Positions 24,967-33,538 of a DNA stretch of 64,000 nt are shown one piece after another. This DNA is from CAIMZW01 sp037133095 (GTDB lineage Bacteria > Actinomycetota > Actinomycetes > Nanopelagicales > Nanopelagicaceae): NCBI GenBank assembly GCA_037133095.1, contig JBAXOT010000005.1:37867-101866 (forward strand), written 5' to 3'. Both the position numbers and the translations under genes were made by a program. Below the pieces are notes generated by a model, which worked only from the letters and a program-made list of their open reading frames with translations, did not search any database and had not been told where the DNA came from. The first letter of the stretch is position 1. Every line of letters starts with the position of its first letter.

Positions 24967-26922
24967 CTACCAGATGCGAACGCGCGCTGCGGGGGCCAGG
25001 TAGAGCCGATCCGTCTCGACAACACCGAACGCTTCGTAGAACTCGTTGAGATTGCGAACAATTTGATTGCAGCGAAATTCTTCGGGGGAGTGCGGGTCAA
25101 TGGCAATGAGATGCCTGACCTCTTCTGGCCGACGTTTGGTACGCCAAGCTTGGGCAAATCCGAGGAAAAAGCGCTGCAAACCAGAGAAGCCATCAAGTTC
25201 CGGCGGGATTTGGCCGTTAAGCGAAATTTCATAAGCCTTAAGAGCGACTATCAGCCCACCTAAATCTCCGATGTTCTCGCCAACCGTTAGGGCACCATTC
25301 ACATGGAGATCGGGGGCGTATAAAGGATGAAGCGCATCAAATTGCTCGATTAGTACTTGGGCTTGCTGGTCGAACTTTTCTCTATCTTCATCTGTCCACC
25401 AGTCGTGTAAATTTCCATCGCCATCATATTTGGATCCCTGATCATCAAAGCCGTGTCCCATTTCATGACCAATGACCGCTCCGATTCCGCCGTAATTAGC
25501 AGCGTCATCAGCATCGAGATTAAAAAATGGCGGCTGCAAAATAGCAGCGGGGAAAACTATCTCGTTGAGCCCCGGGTTGTAATAGGCGTTCACAGTTTGC
25601 GGAGTCATGTGCCATTCACTCCGATCAACGGGCGAACCAACTTTGGCATATTCGTATTCCTGAGCAAAGGTAGTCAGTCTCGCCAGGTTGCCCATAAGGT
25701 CATCTCGAACAATTTTCAGAGCAGAGTAATCCCGCCATTTATCCGGGTAGCCGATTTTTGGCGTGAACTTTGCCAACTTTTCGAGGGCGTGAATTTTTGT
25801 TGCCTCGCTCATCCATTCGAGCGCCGAGATATCTACTCGATAGGCTTCAAGAAGATTGGCTACCAAAATATTCATACGTTCTTTCGCAGCTGGTGGAAAA
25901 TGGCGTTCGACATAAATTTGACCGATAGCTTCACCGAGTGCGCCTTGCACCAGACCTACTCCGCGCTTCCACCGAATTCGCAACTCAGGTGTGCCGGAGA
26001 GGGTCGTGCCGTAGAAATCAAAATTCTGGGAGATGATTTCTGAATTCAAATAAGGAGCGGCGCCACTGAGGGCATGCCAGGCTAGCCATGAACTCCATTG
26101 TGCTGGTTCGAAATCACCCAAAAGGGTGCTCATTCCACTGAAGAAACTGGGCTGTTGAATAATGGCGGTTTCTACAATTTTCATAGGCGTCAATGAGTGC
26201 TCGATCCAAAGCGTCCAATCGAATTTTGGCGCCAAGGTTTTAATTTCATCAAAGGTTAATTTGTTATATGTCAGAACCGCGTCACGATCTTTAACTTGAT
26301 CCCAGTGATACGAGGCAATCTTTGTCTCTAATTCAAGGATGTTCTTTGCATGAGTCGCGCCATCAGGAAGGTTTGCCAAAGTAAACATTTTCTCGATGTG
26401 TATTAGTAGTGCATCGCGGAGAACCTCGTGCTCGGCTTCGCGGTAATAAGCCTCATCTGGCAGCGAGAGGCCAGATTGTCCGAAGTAAGAGATGTAGGTA
26501 GTTGAATCTCGAGCATCGGTATTTATATAAGTATAAAAAAGCCCACCTAGTCCCAATGTTTCAAAGTAACCCAAGGTGCGAAAGAACTCGTCGCGAGTCG
26601 ATACGGACAGGGCCTGGTCGAGATATTTTTTAATCGGAGTGATTCCGAGCTCATTGGCCCGATTTTCGTCCATAAAGGAGGCGTACAGGTCACCAATTTT
26701 TTGCGCGTTACTCTCCGACGTTTGAGGTGATTGCGAGAGTTCTTCAATGATGTCGCGAACTTGGCGCTCGGCATCTTCATAGAGTTGGTAAAAGGCGCCA
26801 TCGCTGGCTCGATCCAACGGAATAACTGAATTATCGAGCCAATTGCCATTCATATGGCGGAATAAATCGTCCTGAGGCCGGACTAGGGGGTTCACATGTG
26901 ATAAATCGAGACCACTTTTCAT
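24967..26922 (-). CDS. pepO: M13 family zinc metallopeptidase (PepO/neprilysin type)
   Basis: 651 residues, the usual length of bacterial PepO. The zinc motif HEMGH is in 'VIGHEMGHGFDDQGSKYD' (near residue 490), the third ligand Glu in 'GENIGDLGG' (near 550), and the substrate-binding 'NAYYNP' precedes them. The C-terminus ends with the family-type 'RVRIW' rather than CxVW, as in bacterial homologues. No signal peptide is present, so it is probably cytoplasmic and degrades oligopeptides, a fit with the adjacent peptide importer. TAGGGT lies exactly six bases before the ATG, suggesting a leaderless transcript. Confidence 0.95.
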   Translation of the reverse strand: MKSGLDLSHVNPLVRPQDDLFRHMNGNWLDNSVIPLDRASDGAFYQLYEDAERQVRDIIEELSQSPQTSESNAQKIGDLYASFMDENRANELGITPIKKYLDQALSVSTRDEFFRTLGYFETLGLGGLFYTYINTDARDSTTYISYFGQSGLSLPDEAYYREAEHEVLRDALLIHIEKMFTLANLPDGATHAKNILELETKIASYHWDQVKDRDAVLTYNKLTFDEIKTLAPKFDWTLWIEHSLTPMKIVETAIIQQPSFFSGMSTLLGDFEPAQWSSWLAWHALSGAAPYLNSEIISQNFDFYGTTLSGTPELRIRWKRGVGLVQGALGEAIGQIYVERHFPPAAKERMNILVANLLEAYRVDISALEWMSEATKIHALEKLAKFTPKIGYPDKWRDYSALKIVRDDLMGNLARLTTFAQEYEYAKVGSPVDRSEWHMTPQTVNAYYNPGLNEIVFPAAILQPPFFNLDADDAANYGGIGAVIGHEMGHGFDDQGSKYDGDGNLHDWWTDEDREKFDQQAQVLIEQFDALHPLYAPDLHVNGALTVGENIGDLGGLIVALKAYEISLNGQIPPELDGFSGLQRFFLGFAQAWRTKRRPEEVRHLIAIDPHSPEEFRCNQIVRNLNEFYEAFGVVETDRLYLAPAARVRIW

Positions 26923-26979
26923 GGCAAAACCCTACCTTAGCCCGAGGTAGTTGAACTTTCAATTACTATGGTTTTCGCA

Positions 26980-26991
26980 TACAATTCGCAT
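26980..26991 (+). promoter_or_regulatory. leaderless promoter of the MarR-type regulator gene
   Basis: TTTCAA (26957-26962), 17 bases, TACAAT (26980-26985), then six bases to ATG 26992. The divergent pepO promoter (TAGGGT, 26934-26929 on the minus strand) lies close by, so both could be controlled by one regulator. Confidence 0.6.
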
Positions 26992-27501
26992 ATGGCACTT
27001 AAGAAAGAAGAACCGCGCTGGTTGAACCCTCGTGAGATGAAGGCTTGGCGGTCGTACATTATTGCCTCCCGACGGCTCCTCGAGGCACTTGATCTCGACC
27101 TCGAAGGGCACGATCTCTCAATGGCGGACTATGAAGTATTGGCTCAACTGAGCGATGCCCCGGGGCGAAAATTGCGCATGAGTGAACTCGCTGAGATTTC
27201 TATGATTTCTAAATCCAGGCTTTCGCATCGAATGAAAGTAATGGAGAAGGCAGGTTGGGTTCGACGTGAAGAGTGCGTCTCGGATAAAAGAGGATATTTT
27301 GCCGTGATGACTGATCGAGGTTGGAAAGCAATTGTAAAAGCCGCCCCAGATCACGTTGCAAGCGTTCGTGGCAGATTTGTGGATCATTTAACATCAAAGG
27401 ATCAAGAAGATCTCGCAAAGATTTTCGATCGCGTTGCTGGTCAATTGCGTGGTCAGTATCTGGATGAATATTCTGCACCAAAAAAGATCACCGCGAAGTA
27501 A
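26992..27501 (+). CDS. MarR family transcriptional regulator
   Basis: 169 residues. ATG 26992 is preferred over the in-frame ATG at 26968 because a -10 (TACAAT) ends six bases before it. The winged helix-turn-helix is visible: 'MADYEVLAQLSDAPGRKLRMSELAEISMISKSRLSHRMKVMEKAGWVRREECVSD' pattern in short blocks, with the wing 'DKRGYFAVMTDRGW'. The N-terminal helix 'EMKAWRSYIIASRRLLEALD' is the dimerisation part. It is divergent from the M13 peptidase and could autoregulate or control it; the ligand is unknown. Confidence 0.88.
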   Translation: MALKKEEPRWLNPREMKAWRSYIIASRRLLEALDLDLEGHDLSMADYEVLAQLSDAPGRKLRMSELAEISMISKSRLSHRMKVMEKAGWVRREECVSDKRGYFAVMTDRGWKAIVKAAPDHVASVRGRFVDHLTSKDQEDLAKIFDRVAGQLRGQYLDEYSAPKKITAK

Positions 27502-27542
27502 GTACGGTTCTCTGAGATCAGATACGAATAAATTTCTTCATG

Positions 27543-27576
27543 AAAAAACCCCGCCATGTAAATGACGGGGTTTTTT
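27543..27576. terminator. bidirectional intrinsic terminator
   Basis: AAAAAACCCCG...CGGGGTTTTTT with a small mismatch inside and a loop of about six bases. It serves the MarR gene on the plus strand and the Lys/Ala-rich gene on the minus strand. Confidence 0.9.
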
Positions 27577-27587
27577 GATTGAACTAG

Positions 27588-27905
27588 TTACTTTGCAGCA
27601 ACGGCCTTCTTTGCACGGCGCTTTGGAGCTGCCTTCTTTGCTGCAGGCTTAGCAGCGGCCTTCTTTGGAGCTGCCTTCTTGGCAACCTTCTTTACTGCGG
27701 CCTTCTTTGGAGCTGCCTTCTTGGCAACCTTCTTTACTGCGGCCTTCTTTGGAGCTGCCTTCTTGGCAACCTTCTTAACGACCTTCTTGACTGCTGCCTT
27801 CTTGACTGCTGGCTTAGCAGCGGCCTTCTTGGCAACCTTCTTAACGACCTTCTTTACTGCTGCCTTCTTGGCAACTTTCTTTACAACTTTCTTAGCTGCA
27901 GCCAC
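27588..27905 (-). CDS. histone H1-like Lys/Ala-rich DNA-binding protein
   Basis: 105 residues from GTG 27905. AGGAG lies 6 nt before this GTG but directly abuts the upstream ATG (27911), which decides the start. The sequence is almost entirely Lys, Ala, Val and Pro in a KKVAKKAA/PKKAAVKK pattern, ending 'KRRAKKAVAAK'. It resembles the C-terminal domain of eukaryotic H1, the HupB tail of mycobacteria, and small H1-like proteins such as Chlamydia Hc2. It probably binds DNA or RNA nonspecifically as a nucleoid protein. No globular domain is present. Confidence 0.8.
   Translation of the reverse strand: MAAAKKVVKKVAKKAAVKKVVKKVAKKAAAKPAVKKAAVKKVVKKVAKKAAPKKAAVKKVAKKAAPKKAAVKKVAKKAAPKKAAAKPAAKKAAPKRRAKKAVAAK
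27658..27776 (-). repeat. 42-bp tandem repeat inside the H1-like gene
   Basis: Two full copies (27658-27699, 27700-27741) and a partial third encode the 14-residue KKAAPKKAAVKKVA unit. Such arrays can change length by slippage. Confidence 0.88.
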
Positions 27906-27924
27906 GTACATCTCCTATCAGAAT

Positions 27925-27945
27925 GGTTCGATCCGTCACCGAACC
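27925..27945 (-). promoter_or_regulatory. small hairpin in the 5' leader of the H1-like gene
   Basis: GGTTCG and CGAACC pair around a 9-nt loop about 20 bases upstream of the start codon. The role is unknown; an mRNA structure or an operator is possible. Confidence 0.3.
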
Positions 27946-28072
27946 TGTTCAGGACTAAGCGTGACATCATTTACATCAACTTTCCACTATTTTGAGTGAA
28001 AAAGACCCCGCGTGTCGCGCCACCGATTTTTTCGATTTCTATGTATTTATAAAAAAGATTTCAGAATGTGCA

Positions 28073-29362
28073 TCATTCACCAAATGATTTTCCAGTTTCC
28101 ATTTCTCTAACTTCACGTTGTCTGATGGCAAATGGATTAGTTGTTACATCATAATTTCGGAATTTCTTCAGTGATGTGCCAGCGATACTCACAACTCCAA
28201 TGCAAAGTAGACCTCCGCTGATGACGGAAGTTCGTAGTGATGTGAGCGCTGCCATAGATCCGGCTCGCATTTGTCCACCTAACGGTCCAACCGAGTAGGA
28301 AAGTAATTCAATTCCAGCTAATCGACCTCTATAACTGTCCGGAATCGATTGATTCCAGATCGCGCTTCGGAAAAGAGCGCTCACCATATCCGCGGCCCCT
28401 GCAACTGCCAGAAAGAAGATAATTAGTGGCAACGAAGTGAAGTATCCAGCGAAGGAAATTGCGGCGCCCCAACCGAGAGCCGCAAATAACACTGCTCGAC
28501 CATGAAATTTGTAGGTATTGATCCACCTACTAGTGAGTGTGACGAAGAGCGCACCGACAGTTCCAGAGGCATAAAAGAATCCCAGAGCCCACCTTGCGTG
28601 AATTTGATCGGCCCAAAATGGGTAGAGCGCATTGGGCATAGCGAAGAACATCGCTGCCAAGTCGACGACGTATGTTCCCAATAGATCCCGCCTCGATGCG
28701 GCATATTTCACGCCGGCAACCAAGCTCTTTATTGGGGTCTCCAAGATGGATTCATTCTTTTCATTAGGAGGAAAAGATTGGATTCGAAGTAGGAGCGCGA
28801 CGGATGCGATGTAGCTTATGACATCGACTAAGTAACCAGCACTGACGTTAACGGTAGAGATCAAAATTCCTGCAACAGCAGGACCCGTAATGACACCAAA
28901 CTGACCCTGCAAGCTCATGAGCGCGCTGGCATTCGGGAGATCACCGTGACTGACCATGCGCGGCAATATCGAACCCGCACTAGGGCTGTGGAGACCATTC
29001 ACAGCTGAGAAGAGTGCAGCTGCAACGTATAAAGCGACCAAATGCGGATGGGGCAGGAGGGAGTTGACGAACAAACCGAGCGAGATGAAGAGCGCTATCC
29101 CTTCCGTTATCCAAATCATTTTCTTTCGATCCACAGAATCGGCAAGAACGCCACCGTAAAGCCCAAAGATCACGAGCGGAATAATTTCTATAGCACCCAT
29201 GAGGCTAACCGCGAGATAAGAATTGGTAAGGAGTTTTATTTGAAAGGGCATCGCTACGTAAGTCATCATGGAGCCAAAGCGAGATATGAGTCCGGAAGTC
29301 CAGAGCAACCTGAAGTCTCGATACTTCTTCAGTGGCGAAATATCGATAGTGAACTTCTTCAT
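28073..29362 (-). CDS. MFS transporter, paralogue 1
   Basis: 429 residues with about 12 hydrophobic segments and the EntS/MFS_3-like pattern. The N-terminus is 'KKYRDFRLLWTSGL', and the loop 2-3 motif is 'GGVLADSVDRKK'. By eye about four residues in five match the next upstream gene, so the pair is a tandem duplication. A remnant resembling the last codons of panB (KVNSFK-stop) lies right before the start, with the remnant TGA overlapping the ATG. Substrate unknown; the exporter class often handles siderophores or drugs. The C-terminal tail is charged and has diverged. Confidence 0.88.
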   Translation of the reverse strand: MKKFTIDISPLKKYRDFRLLWTSGLISRFGSMMTYVAMPFQIKLLTNSYLAVSLMGAIEIIPLVIFGLYGGVLADSVDRKKMIWITEGIALFISLGLFVNSLLPHPHLVALYVAAALFSAVNGLHSPSAGSILPRMVSHGDLPNASALMSLQGQFGVITGPAVAGILISTVNVSAGYLVDVISYIASVALLLRIQSFPPNEKNESILETPIKSLVAGVKYAASRRDLLGTYVVDLAAMFFAMPNALYPFWADQIHARWALGFFYASGTVGALFVTLTSRWINTYKFHGRAVLFAALGWGAAISFAGYFTSLPLIIFFLAVAGAADMVSALFRSAIWNQSIPDSYRGRLAGIELLSYSVGPLGGQMRAGSMAALTSLRTSVISGGLLCIGVVSIAGTSLKKFRNYDVTTNPFAIRQREVREMETGKSFGE

Positions 29363-29430
29363 TTAAAGGAGTTTACCTTGGCAGGACAATTTTCCGCTTT
29401 CCAGTTTTGGAAAATCTCTTTGCTCCAACC

Positions 29431-30711
29431 TCATACTTGAGGCTCCTCCTCTTCATTCAAATCACGTTGTCTCACTGCGAATGGATTCGTTGTCACGTCA
29501 TAATTTCGAAACTTTTGCAAAGATGTACCTGCGATGCTGACAACTCCGATACAGAGGAGTCCACCACTAATGACAGAAGTTCGAAGTGAAGTGAGAGCAG
29601 CCATAGAACCAGCCCTTAGTTGCCCGCCCATCGGACCAATCGAGTATGACAGCACTTCAATTCCAGCCAATCGTCCGCGGTAATTGTCCGGGATTGATTG
29701 ATTCCAGATTGCCATGCGAAATAGTCCACTCACCATATCGGCAGCGCCTGCAACTGCCAGAAAAAAGATGATGAGCGGTAGCGAAGTGAAGCAGCCAGCC
29801 AAAGAGATAGCCGCTCCCCACCCTAAGGCGGCAAAGAGCACGGCGCGACCGTGAAACTTGAAGTTATTGACCCACCTGCTGGTCAACGTGACAAAGAGTG
29901 CCCCAATTGTTCCGGCGGCATAAAAGAAACCGAGTGCCCACCTGGCGTGGATTTGGTCTGCCCAAAATGGAAACAGAGCATCCGGCATCGCGAAGAACAT
30001 TGCAGCGAGATCGACAATATAAGTACCCATTAAATCTTTTCGTGATGCGGCGTATTTGACTCCCGAAATCAAACTCCTGAAGGGATTTTCGAGAGTTGTA
30101 TCGTTCTGACTTTGTCGCGGAAATGCCCTGATCCGTACAAGGAATGCAATGGAGACGATGTAACTCAGCACGTCGACTGCGAACCCGGCACTGACATTTA
30201 TTGTTGAAATCAGCACTCCTGCAATTGCCGGGCCTGCAATCATTCCCACTTGTCCTTGTAGGCTCATCAGGGCATTTGCATTAGGTAGATCGCTGTGGCT
30301 GATCAATCTCGGCAAAATCGAACCCGCGCTTGGACCATGAAGTCCATAGACCGCAGAAAAAAGTGCTGCTGCAACATAAAGGATGATCACATGCGGGTGC
30401 TCAAGAAGGGAGTTAGCCAACAGACCCAACGAGATGAGCAGAGCCATTGCTTCGGTCATCCAGAGCATTTTCTTTCGATCAACCGAATCAGCCAAAACTC
30501 CACCATATAAACCAAAGAAAATTAATGGAACAATTTCAAACGCGCCCATAACACCTACGGCAAGATAAGAATTGGTGAGGAGCTTTATTTGAAATGGCAT
30601 CGCGACAGTGGTCATCATCGAGCCAAAGTACGAGACAAGGCCAGAAGTCCAGAGCAGTCGGAAGTCTCGATATTTCTTTAATGGGGAAATATCAAGAGTA
30701 AACTTCTTCAC
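29431..30711 (-). CDS. MFS transporter, paralogue 2
   Basis: 426 residues from a GTG start overlapping the panB stop by 4 nt (GTGA), so translation is coupled to panB. Same 12-helix architecture and conserved loop 'GGVLADSVDRKK' as paralogue 1. The coupling suggests it may move a pantothenate-pathway metabolite, but this is inference only, and the family resembles EntS-type exporters. Differences between the paralogues concentrate in helices and loops 1-6 and the C-terminal tail. Confidence 0.88.
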   Translation of the reverse strand: MKKFTLDISPLKKYRDFRLLWTSGLVSYFGSMMTTVAMPFQIKLLTNSYLAVGVMGAFEIVPLIFFGLYGGVLADSVDRKKMLWMTEAMALLISLGLLANSLLEHPHVIILYVAAALFSAVYGLHGPSAGSILPRLISHSDLPNANALMSLQGQVGMIAGPAIAGVLISTINVSAGFAVDVLSYIVSIAFLVRIRAFPRQSQNDTTLENPFRSLISGVKYAASRKDLMGTYIVDLAAMFFAMPDALFPFWADQIHARWALGFFYAAGTIGALFVTLTSRWVNNFKFHGRAVLFAALGWGAAISLAGCFTSLPLIIFFLAVAGAADMVSGLFRMAIWNQSIPDNYRGRLAGIEVLSYSIGPMGGQLRAGSMAALTSLRTSVISGGLLCIGVVSIAGTSLQKFRNYDVTTNPFAVRQRDLNEEEEPQV

Positions 30712-31547
30712 TTAAATGAGTTTACCTCGGAAGGAAATATTCCTGCTTCTACCTCATGAGCAAACTCTTTCGCGCCTTCAATTAATTCTTTTCGTAAATT
30801 TCGATAAGCCTTGGCCAGGCGCGGGGCATTTTGAGTAAGACCAAAGGCATCAGTCCAGACCAGAACTTGGGCATCACAATCTGGTCCGGCGCCGATTCCG
30901 ATCACGGGAATTGCAAGTTCTTCGGCAATCTCGCGCGCCAGAGTTTGCGGAATGAGTTCCAGAACCAGAGCGAAAACTCCAGCTTCCTGCAAAGCGCGGG
31001 CATCGTCCTTGATTCGATCGGCATCTTCACCTCGACCTTGAACTTTGAAACCACCAAGCGCATGAACTGATTGCGGCGTTAAACCGAGGTGGCCCATGAC
31101 GGGGATTCCGGCAGCGATAAGTTGTTTGACCTGAGGAACTACTTTTGCGCCACCTTCAAGTTTGACTGCATGAACTTTGGCTTCTTTGAAAAATCTGATG
31201 GAACTGCGTAATGCGACCTCAGGGCTTTCTTCATACGAACCAAATGGTAGATCTGCCACGATAAGTGCCCGCGAACTTCCACGCACCACTGCTCGAGCCA
31301 GAGGAATAAGTTCATCCACGGTTACGGGGATGGTGTTTTCCTCGCCTAGAAAATTGTTTCCAGCGCTATCGCCGACAAGCAGAACAGGGATACCCGCCTC
31401 GTCGAAAATTGCTGCTGTCATCTGTTCGTAGCTGGTCAGCATCGCCCACTTATGTCCGTCGCGCTTGAATTTGGCCAGGTCGGCGATAGAGACCCGAGAG
31501 CCAGAGTTGTGGGAGCCGTTTGAGCCAACTGCATGGGCATTAGACAT
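30708..31547 (-). CDS. panB: 3-methyl-2-oxobutanoate hydroxymethyltransferase (PanB)
   Basis: 279 residues. The enzyme makes ketopantoate from 2-oxoisovalerate and methylenetetrahydrofolate, the first step of pantothenate and CoA synthesis. Family motifs are 'MLTSYEQMTAAIFDEAGI', 'LLVGDSAGN' with the metal-binding Asp, 'DLPFGSY', 'VKLEGG', 'MGHLGLTPQSVH' and 'GIGAGPDCDAQVLVW'. The first ~20 residues are a Ser/His/Gly-rich extension. AGGAGG lies 6 nt before ATG 31547. It is divergent from nadE and heads an operon with the two MFS genes. Confidence 0.96.
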   Translation of the reverse strand: MSNAHAVGSNGSHNSGSRVSIADLAKFKRDGHKWAMLTSYEQMTAAIFDEAGIPVLLVGDSAGNNFLGEENTIPVTVDELIPLARAVVRGSSRALIVADLPFGSYEESPEVALRSSIRFFKEAKVHAVKLEGGAKVVPQVKQLIAAGIPVMGHLGLTPQSVHALGGFKVQGRGEDADRIKDDARALQEAGVFALVLELIPQTLAREIAEELAIPVIGIGAGPDCDAQVLVWTDAFGLTQNAPRLAKAYRNLRKELIEGAKEFAHEVEAGIFPSEVNSFK

Positions 31548-31622
31548 GTGAAACCTCCTGCGATCGGTGCCACGAATGTGGTCCCCGTCGTGGGAGAAAG
31601 TCTAGCGAGGTACGCTCTATCC

Positions 31623-33323
31623 GTGAAAAGTAATTCCGGACAGATTCGAGTTGCCGCGGCTCAAATTAACCCACGGGTCGGAGATATCGCTGGAAATATC
31701 CAATTAATTCTCTCCTATGCCGCTTCGGCAAGTGAAGCCGGAGCCCACTTACTTCTCTTTCCAGAAATGATCGTGACTGGCTACCCGGTGGAAGATTTGG
31801 CCCTGCGCGCAACATTTCGAGGCGCCAGCAAGAGCGCAGTCGTAGAGCTCGCTTCACTGATATCAGCAAACGGTTACGGGGAGATGGCCTGCGTAGTGGG
31901 CTATCTAGAGGAGAGCGACTCTCGAAAACCTCAAAATGCGGTGGCTGTGATTCATCGAGGCGAGATAGTTGCAAAATATGTCAAGCACCACCTGCCCAAC
32001 TATGGTGTTTTTGATGAGTTTCGAAATTTCGTTTCTGGCACCGAATCTTTAGTTTTCCGATTTCGAGGGATCGATATTGGGGTGGCGATTTGCGAAGATA
32101 TTTGGAAATCTCAAGGTCCGGTTTCAGAATTAACTGCCCGCACACCCGGCTTGGTGTTAGTTCCAAATGGCAGCCCATTTGAACGAAATAAAGATGATGT
32201 CAGGCTCTCGTTGGTGCGCCGTCGCGCTCGTGAGATTTCGGCTCCCTTGGTCTATGTAAATATGACAGGCGGCCAAGATGATTTGGTATTCGATGGCGAC
32301 AGCATCGTTGTTTCCGCAGAGGGAGAGGTGCTGGCACGAGCCCCACAGTTTATTGATGGCTTAATGGTGGTCGACTTGGAGGCAAAACTCGGGACTAGCG
32401 AACCGGATGTTCGGTTATCTGAGGCAGAGAGCAATTCATACAAAAGTTTGACGGCTGGGGTTGCGCCCAGAATCTCAGAAGAGGAACAAATTTGGAGCGC
32501 ACTCGTTGTGGGACTGCGCGACTACGTCAAGAAGAATAATTTTCCAAGTGTTATTACAGGCATGTCGGGCGGAATCGATTCATCAGTTGTGATGACAATT
32601 GCAGCCGATGCGATCGGTGCTAAAAATGTATATGGAGTTGCGCTACCAAGTCGCTATTCCTCTGATCACTCTCTCCAAGATGCCGCTCAATGCGCTAAAA
32701 ACATCGGGTTAAATTATCGAGTCATCAGTATCGAACCTATGGTTGCGGCTTTCTTACAAACTCTCGGTCTTGTTGGATTGGCCGAAGAAAATGTGCAGGC
32801 ACGCGTTCGTGGCACCACCTTGATGGGGTTGTCCAACCAAGAAGGACATTTGGTTTTAGCAAATGGCAATAAATCAGAGTTGTCCGTCGGATACTCGACA
32901 CTTTATGGAGATGCTGTCGGGGGATACGCACCGATCAAAGACCTCTTTAAGAAAGATGTTTGGGCTCTGGCAAAATGGCGCAACCAAAGAGCTCTTGAAT
33001 TGGGTCAAACCCCGCCCATCCCGTTGAATTCGATTGCAAAAGAACCAAGTGCGGAGTTAAGACCGGGTCAAAAGGATTCGGATTCTTTGCCTGAATATGA
33101 AGTTTTGGATCAGATATTGAATATCTACATCGACAATGATGGTGGTCTATCAGGAATCCTTGCCGCGGGGTTTGACGAAGCGCTGGCTAAGCGAGTTATT
33201 CAGTTGGTTGATCGAGCGGAATACAAGAGGCGTCAATATCCACCTGGCACAAAAATTTCGCGAAGAGCATTTGGAAAAGATCGCCGCCTGCCAATTACAT
33301 CAGGTTGGCGCGAACCCTCTTAG
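31623..33323 (+). CDS. nadE: glutamine-dependent NAD+ synthetase
   Basis: 566 residues from GTG 31623. The frame is open further upstream but would overlap the panB start, and TACGCT ends six bases before this GTG. The N-terminal nitrilase-type glutaminase domain (about 1-260) has Glu in 'LLFPEMIVTGY', Lys in 'VKHHLPNYGVFDE' and the nucleophile Cys in 'GVAICEDIW'. The C-terminal synthetase has the PP-loop 'GMSGGIDSSV', 'ANGNKSELSVGY' and 'PSAELRPGQ'. It amidates deamido-NAD using glutamine-derived ammonia. Confidence 0.95.
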   Translation: MKSNSGQIRVAAAQINPRVGDIAGNIQLILSYAASASEAGAHLLLFPEMIVTGYPVEDLALRATFRGASKSAVVELASLISANGYGEMACVVGYLEESDSRKPQNAVAVIHRGEIVAKYVKHHLPNYGVFDEFRNFVSGTESLVFRFRGIDIGVAICEDIWKSQGPVSELTARTPGLVLVPNGSPFERNKDDVRLSLVRRRAREISAPLVYVNMTGGQDDLVFDGDSIVVSAEGEVLARAPQFIDGLMVVDLEAKLGTSEPDVRLSEAESNSYKSLTAGVAPRISEEEQIWSALVVGLRDYVKKNNFPSVITGMSGGIDSSVVMTIAADAIGAKNVYGVALPSRYSSDHSLQDAAQCAKNIGLNYRVISIEPMVAAFLQTLGLVGLAEENVQARVRGTTLMGLSNQEGHLVLANGNKSELSVGYSTLYGDAVGGYAPIKDLFKKDVWALAKWRNQRALELGQTPPIPLNSIAKEPSAELRPGQKDSDSLPEYEVLDQILNIYIDNDGGLSGILAAGFDEALAKRVIQLVDRAEYKRRQYPPGTKISRRAFGKDRRLPITSGWREPS

Positions 33324-33354
33324 GTAATCCTCTTATATGCAAGGTGTAGGCGTT

Positions 33355-33383
33355 TAGACAATTTGAAATCACTCTTTTACTAT
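33355..33383 (+). promoter_or_regulatory. promoter of the metY-metX transcript
   Basis: TAGACA (33355-33360), 17 bases, TACTAT (33378-33383). Transcription would begin near 33390, just at the 5' edge of the SAM-IV aptamer. Confidence 0.7.
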
Positions 33384-33389
33384 TTCGTC

Positions 33390-33517
33390 TTAGGTCATGA
33401 GTTCCAGGTTTTAGCCCCGGCTTACTGGACGGCAACCCTCCACCGCGGTGGGGTGCTCCGGGTGAGGACCAGGTCATTTGTACATAGCAAATGACAAGCG
33501 CGGGTCAACGATGACCC
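33390..33517 (+). promoter_or_regulatory. SAM-IV riboswitch
   Basis: The aptamer is recognisable from the actinobacterial SAM-IV consensus: GGTCATGAG, CCCCGGCTT, GGACGGCAACCCTCC, ACCGCGGTGGGGTGC, CCGGGTGA and GACCAGG, then a variable hairpin (GTCATTTG...CAAATGAC) and the pseudoknot strand GCGCGGGTC near 33498-33506. A GGGTCA/TGACCC hairpin follows and may control access to the GGGAGG ribosome site (33528-33533). High S-adenosylmethionine is expected to switch off metY-metX. Confidence 0.93.
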
Positions 33518-33538
33518 CTAACTTTGTGGGAGGTTTTT

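Noticed and set aside
25453..26043. 196-codon open frame on the plus strand
   Set aside because: Antisense to the M13 peptidase, which is fully conserved in its own frame.
27679..27999. Phe/Ala/Thr-rich 106-codon frame on the plus strand
   Set aside because: Exact antisense of the Lys/Ala-rich H1-like gene repeats.
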